A stretch of 64,000 bases of DNA from Nemopilema nomurai. Its lineage: Eukaryota; Cnidaria; Scyphozoa; Rhizostomeae; Rhizostomatidae. The stretch spans positions 434,001 to 498,000 of the forward strand of contig PEDN01001358.1 in the NCBI GenBank assembly GCA_003864495.1, written 5' to 3'. How positions within the stretch are numbered: the stretch's first letter is position 1; each line of letters begins with the position of its first letter. Positions 13,236 through 24,129 of the stretch are shown in pieces. Under the pieces are notes generated by a model. That model was not told the origin of the DNA, searched no databases, and saw only the letters and a program-made list of their open reading frames with translations. The position numbers and the translations under genes were made by a program.

Positions 13236-13860
13236 TTAGCCTCTTTAAATAAGCACAACAACCCATTGATGTGCCATACTCTTACACAACCCACAGGAAG
13301 CAGAACAAGGATAATCGGTTCAACAGGTCGAGGGATTTGAAAACCGCTGCTAGAAACTTTGATAAGAAAATTATGGAAACCTTCGTTTATACGAGATTTT
13401 CTACATTTTCAAAACTTCTTCTAGCTTCAAACATGGTATCATTATGTACCTTATTAATTCGGCTATCAGAATGTTAAGTAATGGAAAAATGGATGTTTTC
13501 GTCCAGAAAACGTTTACCATAACCTTAATGAACTATATGCAATTCTTTCATGATACTGTACTTTTCACTAATTTTTATTGATTTACTGCTCTTGTTAGAA
13601 GGTCAGTTTAGATCAGGTCAGTAAATCATATTTTTTGCTCATAAACGACATACAATTAATATCAAGTAAAATTCGTTATGGCAACAAACAGAACTTTGTT
13701 GAACAATTGTACATCAATCTTAGTTCAACTTAAATCGGCAATCTAATTTAATTGTTGGGCTTTTGAGTCGGAAAAAATTAGGATTCTCCCTGCACTGTTT
13801 AATGGAGACTGTAAGCTACATCACGAGTAAGTGAAAATATGACAAAATTGATGACAAATT
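13236..13860. other. Intergenic, nothing recognised
   Basis: AT-rich sequence with short open frames only. I see no conserved protein, repeat array or RNA gene here. Confidence 0.6.
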
Positions 13861-14250
13861 GATAAATATGACAGTAGAAAAATATGGTGTTCCTCAAGAG
13901 CTCGTTCTTGGCCCGGTACTTTTCACTTTTCATGATATAATTCACGCATCTCCAGCTCAATATGTAAACAAAAGAACAGAGATATGCAGATAGCGTAGTT
14001 TATTTACAATCGGGGAAATCTTCCTTATACCAGTCGATGAAAGGCGAAATTTATGTGACTGTCCACTTTCGGCCATACTTGGGGTACCGCACATCACCAC
14101 CTGGTCCATCTACTCAACGGAAGATGTGACAAAGGACTTCAAAATGAACTTCATATGATGTGGTGGTGATATATCTGCTACAAAAGCGTCACATACATTA
14201 TCTAATTCACTAAAAACAACATATAAACATCATAGTTTGATAAGACTCAA
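13861..14250 (+). pseudogene. Decayed LINE-type reverse transcriptase fragment
   Basis: Plus-strand reading from about 13877 gives YGVPQELVLGPVLFTF, a clear match to the GVPQGSVLGPLLF box of non-LTR retrotransposon reverse transcriptases. After a frame change it gives RYADSVVYL at about 13981-14010, a degraded YADD catalytic box with the second Asp replaced. In-frame stops and frame changes follow. The spacing between the two boxes is compressed relative to intact LINEs, so this is a dead and partly deleted copy. No endonuclease domain is visible. Confidence 0.55.
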
Positions 14251-14325
14251 AGAAATAGATCTTCCTTTTTCATGTTGTCGAGATTACACCAACGTAAGCA
14301 ACCCAACATATGCCTTCGTGGATAC

Positions 14326-14623
14326 CATAGGCGCCGACTTTTATTTTTCCCAGGGGGGGCTCAAAATTTAAATTTAAAAAAATTTAAAAAAGTTAAAAGG
14401 TAGAGAAATTACTTGTCGCTTTAATAACGTAATACAACATATGTAGTATGTATAATAACAAAACAAAACATTTTAATAAAGCAGATATAACATCATGGTC
14501 TACAGTATCATCAGTTCAATTCTTTGATTGATCTAAAACGAAGTTCCCAGGGGGGCTGAGCCCCCCATAGCAATTCCCAGGGGGGGCTCGAGCCCCCAAG
14601 CCCCCACGTAGTCGGCGCCTATG
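14326..14623 (+). mobile_element. hAT-type MITE, copy 1 (298 bp)
   Basis: A 298-bp element begins with CATAGGCGCCGAC and ends with the exact reverse complement GTCGGCGCCTATG. It is flanked by a perfect 8-bp direct repeat GTGGATAC (14318-14325 and 14624-14631). An 8-bp target duplication with short terminal inverted repeats is the signature of the hAT superfamily. The interior has G-run and C-run arms and an AT-rich middle, with no transposase, so it is non-autonomous. Confidence 0.9.
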
Positions 14624-14798
14624 GTGGATACTGCAGCGATGACCAGTAGTTTAACACCGAGGCAATCGCCGTCAGAATTTTCACGAACTCGCTCGCAAAT
14701 GTCGGTGCGATAATTTGAATAGAGAGTGACCTGTGCTGTATTTTGATACCTTTTCAACTAAGCAATGACGTCAGAAGTTGCCCATTAGGTGGATTCTT

Positions 14799-15050
14799 AA
14801 GCCTGGTTTCCATACAGCTCATTCTTGTCTTTTCTAGTCTTTTCTAGTCTTCCTTGAGTACAAAAGACAAGAAAAGACTGAATGGAAACGACTTCTAAAG
14901 ACTAGAAAAGACAAGAAAAGACAAGAAAAGACTAGAAAAGACTAGAAAAGACTAGAAAAGACTAGAAAAGACTAAAAAAGACTAGAAAAGACTAGAAAGA
15001 CTAAAAAAGACTAGAAAAGACTAAAAAAGACATGGATGGAAACCAGGCTC
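14799..15050. mobile_element. Fold-back element with 10-bp internal repeats
   Basis: The outer inverted repeats GCCTGGTTTCCAT (14801-14813) and ATGGAAACCAGGC (15036-15048) bracket an interior made mostly of AGACTAGAAA-type 10-bp repeats. A short left arm (about 14826-14855, CTTGTCTTTTCTAGTC type) is the reverse complement of the long right-arm array, so the strand can fold into a long hairpin. No target duplication is obvious, so the superfamily is unassigned. Confidence 0.75.
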
Positions 15051-18000
15051 AAAACTTTAGGGGACAAAACTTAGCACAGAAGTTGCTTCCTGGCATGCTT
15101 CATGAGATTATATCTTTGCTTGTTAGAGCATTGAAGAACATCTTAAATACAGTACGAGCGAGTTCTGTTTTTAATTAAATGCAACTCATGTCCTCATTTT
15201 AGCCAATTAAAGGGGCATTGACTCTTTCTGAGCATCTTACTCAGCGTATTTGTCAATCCACATGCAACAACAAACTTAACCATTTCAACAGCTGAATCGC
15301 CACAAAGTTTAGCAAATATTTCTATCGATAAAACGTGGTTGAGTGACGTAAATTTATTTTCCAAAAAATTAATTATGTAATTTGAGAATTACTTTGAATG
15401 GACCTTGGGTAAAGTTACAGTCAAAAGATTGAATTTTTTCTCAGCCAGATAAACCTAGAACAGGAGACAAAGTTTCGTCTTTTACCCAGAGATGCCGGGA
15501 CGGAGATCACCAAATGCACCCGTCAAAGTTTCTACGAGTTGGAATGGTAACATTGAAAGCTGTTTGTGTTGGATTGCATGGATGCTGTACAAGATGTAGG
15601 CCAAAATTTTGAGTAGAATCTGAGCACTTAGAATTTAGAGGGAAAAGACTGCCCTCTTCTCTTCTTAATCAATATAACAGAAAATATGTCCTTGTCCATT
15701 TCCGTCTCAAGGTAATGAAATACTCTCATTCACAATGGCTACTAGGGAGGGAGATGGGGAGGGGCAAAAGGATAGGAAAACGGAACTGTGGAAGAAAAGA
15801 GTAAGTGGAGGAGCTGCGAGGGAGAAGGAGGAAGAGAATAGCTAATGTTCCTTCTCCCTTTTTTCCACCCTTCCCCTCCCATTCTCCGTAGCGTCTTCCC
15901 CATCTCCTTTTCCGAACGAAACGTAGCAACGAAAGTCGGATTTTTTGTGTGCTCTTGTGAAGAATTCAACGAAAACCAAGCTTATCGTTCTTTATTATGA
16001 GCATTTCAGTGACGTTTCTTAGGGGGGGGGGGGGGGCTAGGGGGCCTTAGCATTTTGAAGAGGATATTTTTCATTGGTTAGTGTTTCTGATCATATGCTT
16101 TATACGCAGCCTTTGATATCACATTCTCGGGCATCCTCTCTAAACTTCCACATGCATCAATTCTATACACCAGAGTTCTGAATGCAAGATGATTTAGATC
16201 ACCTTATAGAAGTGAAGGATTTAGGGGAAGCACCCCCTTTGCTGAGTTGTAGCTGGTCTAGTGGTCCTTTTTGAATTTCTGCGCCAATTATGAAAAACTT
16301 ATTTTGAATATTTCGCTTGAAGAGAAATGAAGCCTCTAAGCACCGCCCTATTACCAGTTGCTGCACAATAATGCTTGCCAAAAAAGAATCTCGTGAAGAT
16401 GTACATGTGTTTTCAGGGAGTAGATGTACATGATGTACATGGTCATCATTTCCTCCTTTCTTCTATGACCAGAGCATGAATCCTCGCCTCTCAAATTTTT
16501 CCAAAAATAAATAATGAATAAGAATAATTAAACTGTTGGTTATGAGCGGTATAGCTAATATTTTGTTAAATTTCAGTCCTGTAGTTGTACCTTTAGCCAC
16601 CGTAGAAGACTAAATTTGAAGAAATTTCCTTTGCGTTGGACCCAGTACTCCTATGCCCTTCCATACTCAATCCCGTAGCGCCGTCTCTGAAAATAGAAAC
16701 CTTAAGTTATGTTCAGACTATAAAGTACTGCTTTTATGCAACTAATTTGAAACAATTTTTCATAAAACATGAATAGAGAAATTAAAATTGGAAATTGTTA
16801 TGTAAAGCTTACACTCGTAACAAATTTCCGAAACTTTTTCGGCGTCCCTGTTATCAAGTGCCCCCTTCAGATTTTCTCTGGGTCCACCCCTGCCTAAAAT
16901 TAAGGCGTTAGTTTGTAAATATTTTGTATCCGTACCCTGCTATTCCAGGATTTTCCGTGATGCTTTCTCTCAGGCTAGAATCGCCACTGGAGCACTCTTT
17001 GCGGAGGTAGGCTAAGGAGCAGTGAATATCGGCTACGAAATGAATCAACTAGTGATGGCAGATGCGGGAGAAGGGGGAGTTCAAAGTTCTAGGGTATTTT
17101 GGGGACAATGCCAGCTTGGCACGGGGAACCCAATCAAAATGTAAGCCCCTTCAACTTGAATGAAATAGAAAAACCACATCAATACATAAACCCCATGGAA
17201 TTTATCATCGAAGCACCGAAACCAAATTGCAATCCAAAACTTCATTGCAATTCAAAATATCTTATGTAACTTAGACCGATTTGACAAGATTTAAAACAAA
17301 GCTAACCTGATTATGCAAATCCTTGTTGATTGAAAATAAGACATGGATTATATTTAAACTTGAAGTTTCTGTTAAAATCCCTTCGTTATTAAAACCAATT
17401 TGCCTCCTTTGTTCATGTTTCTTGAAGTTGGAAGGAATCGAAACTAACATTTTTTAGGCTTTGGCTTTCAAGTAACTTCCTTTCGAGGACAACACGATTA
17501 CACAACGCAGCCCTTGTGAAGTCGAAATATCTCCATTTTACCGATGCAAGGTTGAACGCTGTGAAGTACGGGACATATTTAAACAACAGCTAAAAGAGGC
17601 CCCAAGACCAGCTTAAGTTATCATGACTTTATCATTACTTTAATTTTACTATCACTTCGGCTTCTGTGATACAAATCGGTCTATCTAATCAACCAATCAA
17701 TCTAATCAGTCTGTATGATTTGCTAGCAAATTTGTTCCTATGTCACTGCCTTGAATAATAGAGGCGACAACACAGTCTTCAAAGTTGTTGCCAAACTCTT
17801 GAATCTTTCTCTTTCGAGCGTCCAGGCACAACTGTTTATCACCTTAGCTTCAACCATATTTCAATATTTCTTCCCAATCATATCAAAATGACATTTCTAA
17901 ATGTTTTTGAACGCAGGACACTTAAGACAAAAATCACCAATCAGGAATAACGTAACGTTTTGGGGCTACCTAAGCTTACCTTGATACGCAAATGATCAAA

Positions 18001-20940
18001 GTATAAGGATGCCGTTGAGTGGTTTAATGCCTTCTAAAAATGTTGGAACACTAACGGCAATTCTTTGATTCGCCTTCATTCATCCCCCTCCCCCTAAAAA
18101 CAGTGTTGTCCTGCTGCTAAGTGAAGCCTCATTTATCCACCAAACCAATTTCCCCAGGTTAACTGGATGCTATACATTCTTACCGACATCGTTTTAGGGG
18201 GAGGAGGGGTTTAACAGCAATTGTTGCGTCAAAGAAATGAAAAATGCAAACACCAGAAAAAATACTTTGTGGTGATCCGAAGACTTTTGCCAGGCATTGT
18301 AGATTCAGAGGGAAACTAGTATACTGTATTCGGTAAAGAAATTTGGCTCCGCAGCCACCAGATATGCGCTGCAACAGGAGTCATTACAGACGCCATAGAC
18401 GACAATACAGCACCATTTCAATGTGATTGTGTTTACGACTTAGCACAGGAGCAGGTCAATCGCTGGAGCATGTCAATCAAGTCGCTCACGTACAATGCGA
18501 GTATCAAGTACAGTCGAAAGAAAGATACAACAGACTTATCGCTGAATCAGATAGGGCCTCGGTGTTGGTATCACACTACGCCAGATGTTCAACGACAATC
18601 GAATGTAGCGAGTGGGAAACGTGCTTCTAGTAGATGGATCGCTTTGGTAAGTGATACTGTTTGCGAAATCTTAATATCATATGACAAAAAGTATAGCTGT
18701 ACTCTCCAGTCAACGGAGGTATTTTGCTACTGCTTTTCTGCGTGGGTTTTTGCAAGTGATAGATCGGATAAACAGTTATAAGCAGCTAAACCTTTAGCCA
18801 AGCAAGCTGATAAGTGTACTGTTAAATGTAGCTTGTCATTTGTAATAGAGATCAAGCAATACGACTGCCAGGGTACGTTCACCCAAACAGAGCAGACCCC
18901 GTGGCCTAGGTGGCATTTCCCACCACTAGTACTGCATTACATGTGTTACTGCGTTCGAATAGAGAGGAATATTGCGTCAATGATGACCCACAAACATGAG
19001 TCACAACGGAGTACTCGCTTTTGGCAACAGTTGCTTCTTAGAAGAACTGAAGTGGCAACGAAGGCTTTTCAATGTTTCGAGATCCACAACCTTGACATCC
19101 CATCCTTTTTTCGCCGCCTACGCAAAAGTCTCAAAAGCTACTAAAGCTATTAAATGGCAATTGTCTCTTATCATGCATCCTTGCCGCTAGAAGCCGCTAT
19201 CGCCTGTTTGCCATCATAGTTGATAAATTTTATACATCGATGTACATCTTCACCTATCCAAACGTCTGTGTCTACATATGTGCATATTCTGTAGATATCA
19301 CAAGTAAATATCACAAGACAGACTTGAAGAGATACGAAATGTAGTCTGTCTCTTCAACCTCTGGCAAATGCTGACAGGAGGAAAATTCTTTCCACAAGGG
19401 TGCTACCCAATTGTATCGAACCACTCTTGGTCGGAATCGAACTCCAGCTTAAAAAACCAACGCTCATTTCATTGGGTCGTATGGCCCAGTGGAATCTCCG
19501 AAGCCAACACTGGAAATTTCACCGTAGCCAAGGCAGATATTGATGGATATGATATTGGACACACCTTCAGTGAAGAGATTACGCTAAGTTTTCACACAAA
19601 TGAGTTTTGATCAGATGTAGCCATTTTAATGAGCCTCCCTTTTAGAATCACAGTTGTTACAAGACAACACGGCCGCTGCGTTTAAGAGGTAGAAATTATG
19701 CGCAAAGGAACTAAGACTGGAGGAGTGAGAACATAGTGGAACAACCAACTGCTTATGTTTTACGCAAAGATTGCACGGGTAAACAGTGACAATGGCCTTT
19801 TTAGATAAGAGGCAAGCAAGTCATCTCAAGTATTTTGAGCATTCGCCACTTTATCAGTCAATGTTTTTCCTACTTACAGTTGACAACTAGCAAACAAATA
19901 CTTGCTACAATTTAAGCAAACAGCTTTTGGTATCTAGCTCAAAGAAGCCCAAAACAATCTAAACAGTTGTCGAATAGGCAAAGATGCAATGACGTCCATA
20001 TCTTCTGGAGGTGGTATTGCACTTGTGCAACAAGTCACTGTGATACTTGGTTCTTTCAATATTTGTTTTCATCAAACGCCTTTTAGGCCTAAAAAGAAGA
20101 ATACCGGAAGAGTACAAGGCAACGGTGGATTATCTTTCTGGCTTTTCGAAATTTATTTTTGCCCATCCCTTTCTATAACTACGTAATACCTTTGCAAGGT
20201 CACAACGAAAAGTGTTCTTTCTTTCACAAAGTCAATGAACTTCAAGAGCTGTGATTTTTAGCTAGATTAGTCATCCTCTGAGCACTTTCCAAATGTTTAA
20301 ATTTAAGTACAAATGTTCTAGTCGCTGCCTGTGTGGTAACAAAGTTCAATGCAATACCTGTCTGTTTGCCATAAATCCAGTTACTGATTGCGCTGAATAT
20401 AATTTTGCTACGAATACCGAATACTGTTATACATTTACGTTACAAAGTCAAGCTCCCTAGAGGCGACCGATAAGCAAGAAAGTCCAGACAGGCACTGGCC
20501 AAGTAGCAAGTATGGTATAATCATTGTAACATTGTTGCGTTCTATTCAACATACGATATACTTAGTTTTCCATTTCCACCTTCGTCTAAGTTATGCAATG
20601 CTACAACCTCAAGATTGGGCTACAATTTTGCTATGTCCTTTCCGTCAAAAAAGGACATATAACGAGCGCTTTGACCATTCTTGTGCCAAGAAGAGCACGA
20701 AATGGTGCGAAAGGTATTTGCCAAGCACGAATGAGGTAGGGCACCATGCTCAACTACTCAGTAGCTAAAAGGTAATCTTTTTCTAGAGCTGGTTAAATAC
20801 TTCATTCAAGCAGCCATAACACTTTCGAGTTGATGACCGTTTATAAACACGTGACTTGGTTTCGTTATTATTTAAGTGAATGTGAAATCGGTGCTCCGCA
20901 GAACATTTGCTGGTCATTCCTTTAATTCTCTCTGAAATGC
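15051..20940. other. Gene-poor stretch, no gene recognised
   Basis: Short open frames occur throughout but none resembles a known protein or keeps exon-like splice phase with a neighbour. Visible features are a purine-rich block (about 15741-15840) followed by a pyrimidine-rich block (about 15850-15920) containing GGGAGAAGGA / TCCTTCTCCC as a 10-bp inverted repeat, and a G15 tract at 16022-16036. Long non-coding transcripts or distal enhancers cannot be excluded. Confidence 0.5.
16022..16036. repeat. G15 homopolymer tract
   Basis: Fifteen consecutive G, followed by CTA and GGGGG. This is capable of G-quadruplex formation and is also a likely site of length error in sequencing. Confidence 0.9.
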
Positions 20941-20948
20941 CTGACCAC

Positions 20949-21249
20949 CATAGGCGCCGACTACGTGGGGGCTTGGGGGCTCGAGCCCCTCCTGGGAATT
21001 GCTATGGGGGGGCTCAGCCCCACTGGGAATTTCGTTTGAAATCAATCAAAGAATTGAACTGATGATACTGTAGACCATGATGTTATATCTGCTTTATTTA
21101 AATGTTTTGTTTTGTTATTATACATACTACATATGTTGTATTACGTTATTAAAGCGACAGGTAATTTCTCTACCTTTTAACTTTTTTAAATTTTTTTTTA
21201 AATTTGAATTTTGCGCCCCCCCTGGGAAAAATAAAAGTCGGCGCCTATG
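20949..21249 (-). mobile_element. hAT-type MITE, copy 2 (301 bp), inverted relative to copy 1
   Basis: The element has the same CATAGGCGCCGAC / GTCGGCGCCTATG termini and the same interior as the copy at 14326-14623 but in reverse orientation. It is flanked by a perfect 8-bp duplication CTGACCAC (20941-20948 and 21250-21257). The different target sequence shows an independent insertion. The two copies look very similar by eye, suggesting fairly recent activity of this family. Confidence 0.9.
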
Positions 21250-21257
21250 CTGACCAC

Positions 21258-24129
21258 GCCGTTGTTCGTCTATTTGCTGGAAATCTCTGGTTAATACTAA
21301 GATCATTTTGCCTTTTGTAGTGACTTTACCTCAAACCTTTATCCTATTTCATTCAATTCCATGGGGACAGTAAGACCAACAGTAAGATCTTTTCCAGTTG
21401 ATTTTCGTGGTTGCCAATCGAACCGAGCATTGCTATCACGCTTTGTGATCATGCTTTGTGATTCACCCTGACCCTGACCTTAACTCTGGACATCCCCTTG
21501 TCCAAGTACAATAAGGCGAAAGCACCTCTTCACGCGAAGTTTCGAGAGCTTAAGCGGGATCAAATCATCTCCATGGTTATTGAACGTATCGAAGAAATAT
21601 TAGACAATTAATGAGAATCTGAGAGAAATGACACCAAATTCTCTTTGTGCGTCCGACCGTATAGATATAGTAGCAGCCAAGAAAACAGATATGTTAAAGG
21701 AAAAGCAAATATGCTGTCAATAAAGGAGAGTTTTCAGGAAAAGCTTGGCTGGTTTTAGATAATTACATAAAACTAAAATCAATTGTTACATAAGCAAGTC
21801 GATTTTGATCTCCCTCGATGTTGACAGGGCGACCGTACATGGCAAGAAACGCTTTTAATGATTTCGAAAAACAACAGAAAGAATAAACTTATTCATTACA
21901 AACTCATAATTATGCTCCTTGATTGCTCACAGAAAAAGTCTTTACGCAATTTTTTCTGGGCGTGACTGGTTGTTCAGTATGACCGGGTTGTGTCCTGTTC
22001 GCTATAGCTTAATATCAAGCAGTCAAATACAACTGATTTTAGTGACAGCATAATCCATATCTCTTTAACTGTCTTCCCCCAAATACATTCAGTGCGTTAT
22101 ACAGAGCATACAAGGGCCAACGGGCAGTGGCAGAAGATACTGGACGTGATGCCATCCCTCCCACGGCGTTTGGTACTGACTTAGGTTGCCCTGGAGTCTC
22201 ACACTACACTCGCCCCTCGCCTCTTAGCTTATTACACCACCAGCGCTACCCTGGAATTCACGTAGCCAAAATGTGTCTCAATATTTTTGCATTTGCTCTT
22301 TTATAGCCAAATACAGCTATGAGAAGGAATATAAAGCATTTGCAAATTTTTGACAGGATATGGGGCGGATTAAAGGGGAGGAGTGTAGTAATGACGTATG
22401 TTGCATGACGTAAGATGCACATTAGAATTACAGATTTTGTTGCTATTCAAAGAGAGTATTTTCTGTCCATAATACTACAATTCACAGAGTTTATAAGGAG
22501 GAGTTTAGAAAATTTGAGACACTTTGGTAGCCAAAGATCTGCGCTTTCTGCTGATACAAGCCAGATTTTGCCTAGCAAACGGAAGGGTACGAAATAACAT
22601 TTTTAAGTGGTACACTCAATAAATTCAATTTTGATATGATTCCGTTTATAGTTTTGCTTTTAGGGAGAGATAACCAAATATCGCGTCAGAAATCCGCATC
22701 CCACTGCAGATTGAAAGTATCTAGTACTTCTCATCCCTCATTGTTCGATAGATTTTCTTGTTACAGTTTTTGTGAGTCAATACATTGCTAACATGATTAC
22801 GTTGATCATTGGTATAATTAAAATCGTTATATTTATTTTGAATGACTGGGAGTCTGAGTCTAGGGATGTAGCCGTAGATAACACAACCCGTGCGCTTGAT
22901 AGCTTAGTTTGTGGTAATTATTAACTTTCGTTTTAATGGCTTTAGCTTCGCACTTCGGAGATATCTTTATCTGTCGTCTCTTTGAAATTACAAATTATAA
23001 TGACTCTTGCAAAAACCGCATTTTTCATGCTATCTTATGTTGCTTGGCAAATCACATATTTTTTGTTAAGCAACCGAAAATGTTGACTGGCTTTTAATTC
23101 TTTTTCGTGACTTCTTGAAGCTATCGCTATAATTACTGTTCACGACTCGTCGGGAGGGCAAAACGGCACGCACTTTCTGCATGTTTTCATCGTGGTTCAA
23201 GTAATAGATGTCAACACATTTGAAAACGGTATAGTGTAAACAGGGCTTAAGTCTCAGAAAGAAACTGTTGATAAACATTGGCGGTGAGTCCAAAGTTCTG
23301 TTTTTCCTCAACTTTCTTGCATTATCCTCAAAATCTGCGCAGCTTCTAATAAAGTCATTCTCCGAATGGTTTCAATCTCCAAAACGGCTGCCTTTCATCC
23401 CATCTCTGCTTTTTCTAAAAATTCCAGAGTCATTTTTTACGCTAGGTGATTCGATGTGACAATTCCATGAATTTCGAAAAACAGGTTAACTGTTTAACGA
23501 TAGTTTCAGTTATGGGATGGATTTTTGCTTTTCCAATAATATCTTTCAAATTGATTAACGTGTAAAACAACGCCCATCAACGGAGATTTGGTTGGAATAA
23601 AGAGACTATGATCGATGTTGGCTCTCTTCCTAGTCTTACTTCTTTTTCTTTCACAATTTTCTTTGGTTTTCCTCCGTCTTTTTTCTCCTCTCTCCACTAC
23701 CTCTTCTTTTCATCTCTTCTCTCTCTTTTATTGCTTCATTTCTTCTGCTTCCTTTACTTCCCTCTCACCCTCTTTTTTCCCTTAATATATCATCTCTTCT
23801 CTTCCTCTTCTCAATCTTCCCCATCCTTTGCTTCTTCTTTCTTTCTTCCTCTTCCATTCCTCTCTCTTCTTATTCTTCCTTTCTTTTTCCTCTCGACATA
23901 CACGTAAAAGCCATAAGTCAGTGTTAATCTTAAGAAATACAAGGCTTGAAGAGATCAATCATTCCCACAGCATTACTCAACTAAGCAAAGTAAGATGCTG
24001 GCGGCAAAATCAAGATTATTAGTGATTTAATTTTGAAGCAGACAACCACCTGTAGCTTCCCTTCGGCTCAGTGAAAGTGATTCGTGCGTCTTATCTTTTC
24101 AGACCAGTTGGATTGAGTACTGCTAGAAG
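21258..24129. other. Intergenic upstream of the phospholipase gene
   Basis: No protein-coding gene is recognised. The last 500 bp contain a long pyrimidine-rich tract, described separately. The promoter of the downstream gene is expected between this tract and 24130, but I see no clear TATA box. Confidence 0.5.
23628..23895. repeat. Long polypyrimidine tract
   Basis: About 270 bp are almost purely C and T on the plus strand (TTCTTTTTCTTTC and CTCTTCT motifs), ending about 235 bp upstream of the phospholipase ATG. Such tracts can form triplex DNA. The open frame across it (Ser/Phe/Leu only) is a composition artefact. Confidence 0.85.

Noticed and set aside
18427..19190. Overlapping 60-100 codon frames on the plus strand
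   Set aside because: No recognisable motifs, no consistent splice phase, multiple competing frames; treated as chance.
23608..23907. 99-codon Ser/Phe/Leu-rich frame
   Set aside because: Produced by the polypyrimidine tract; no start context, no conservation.
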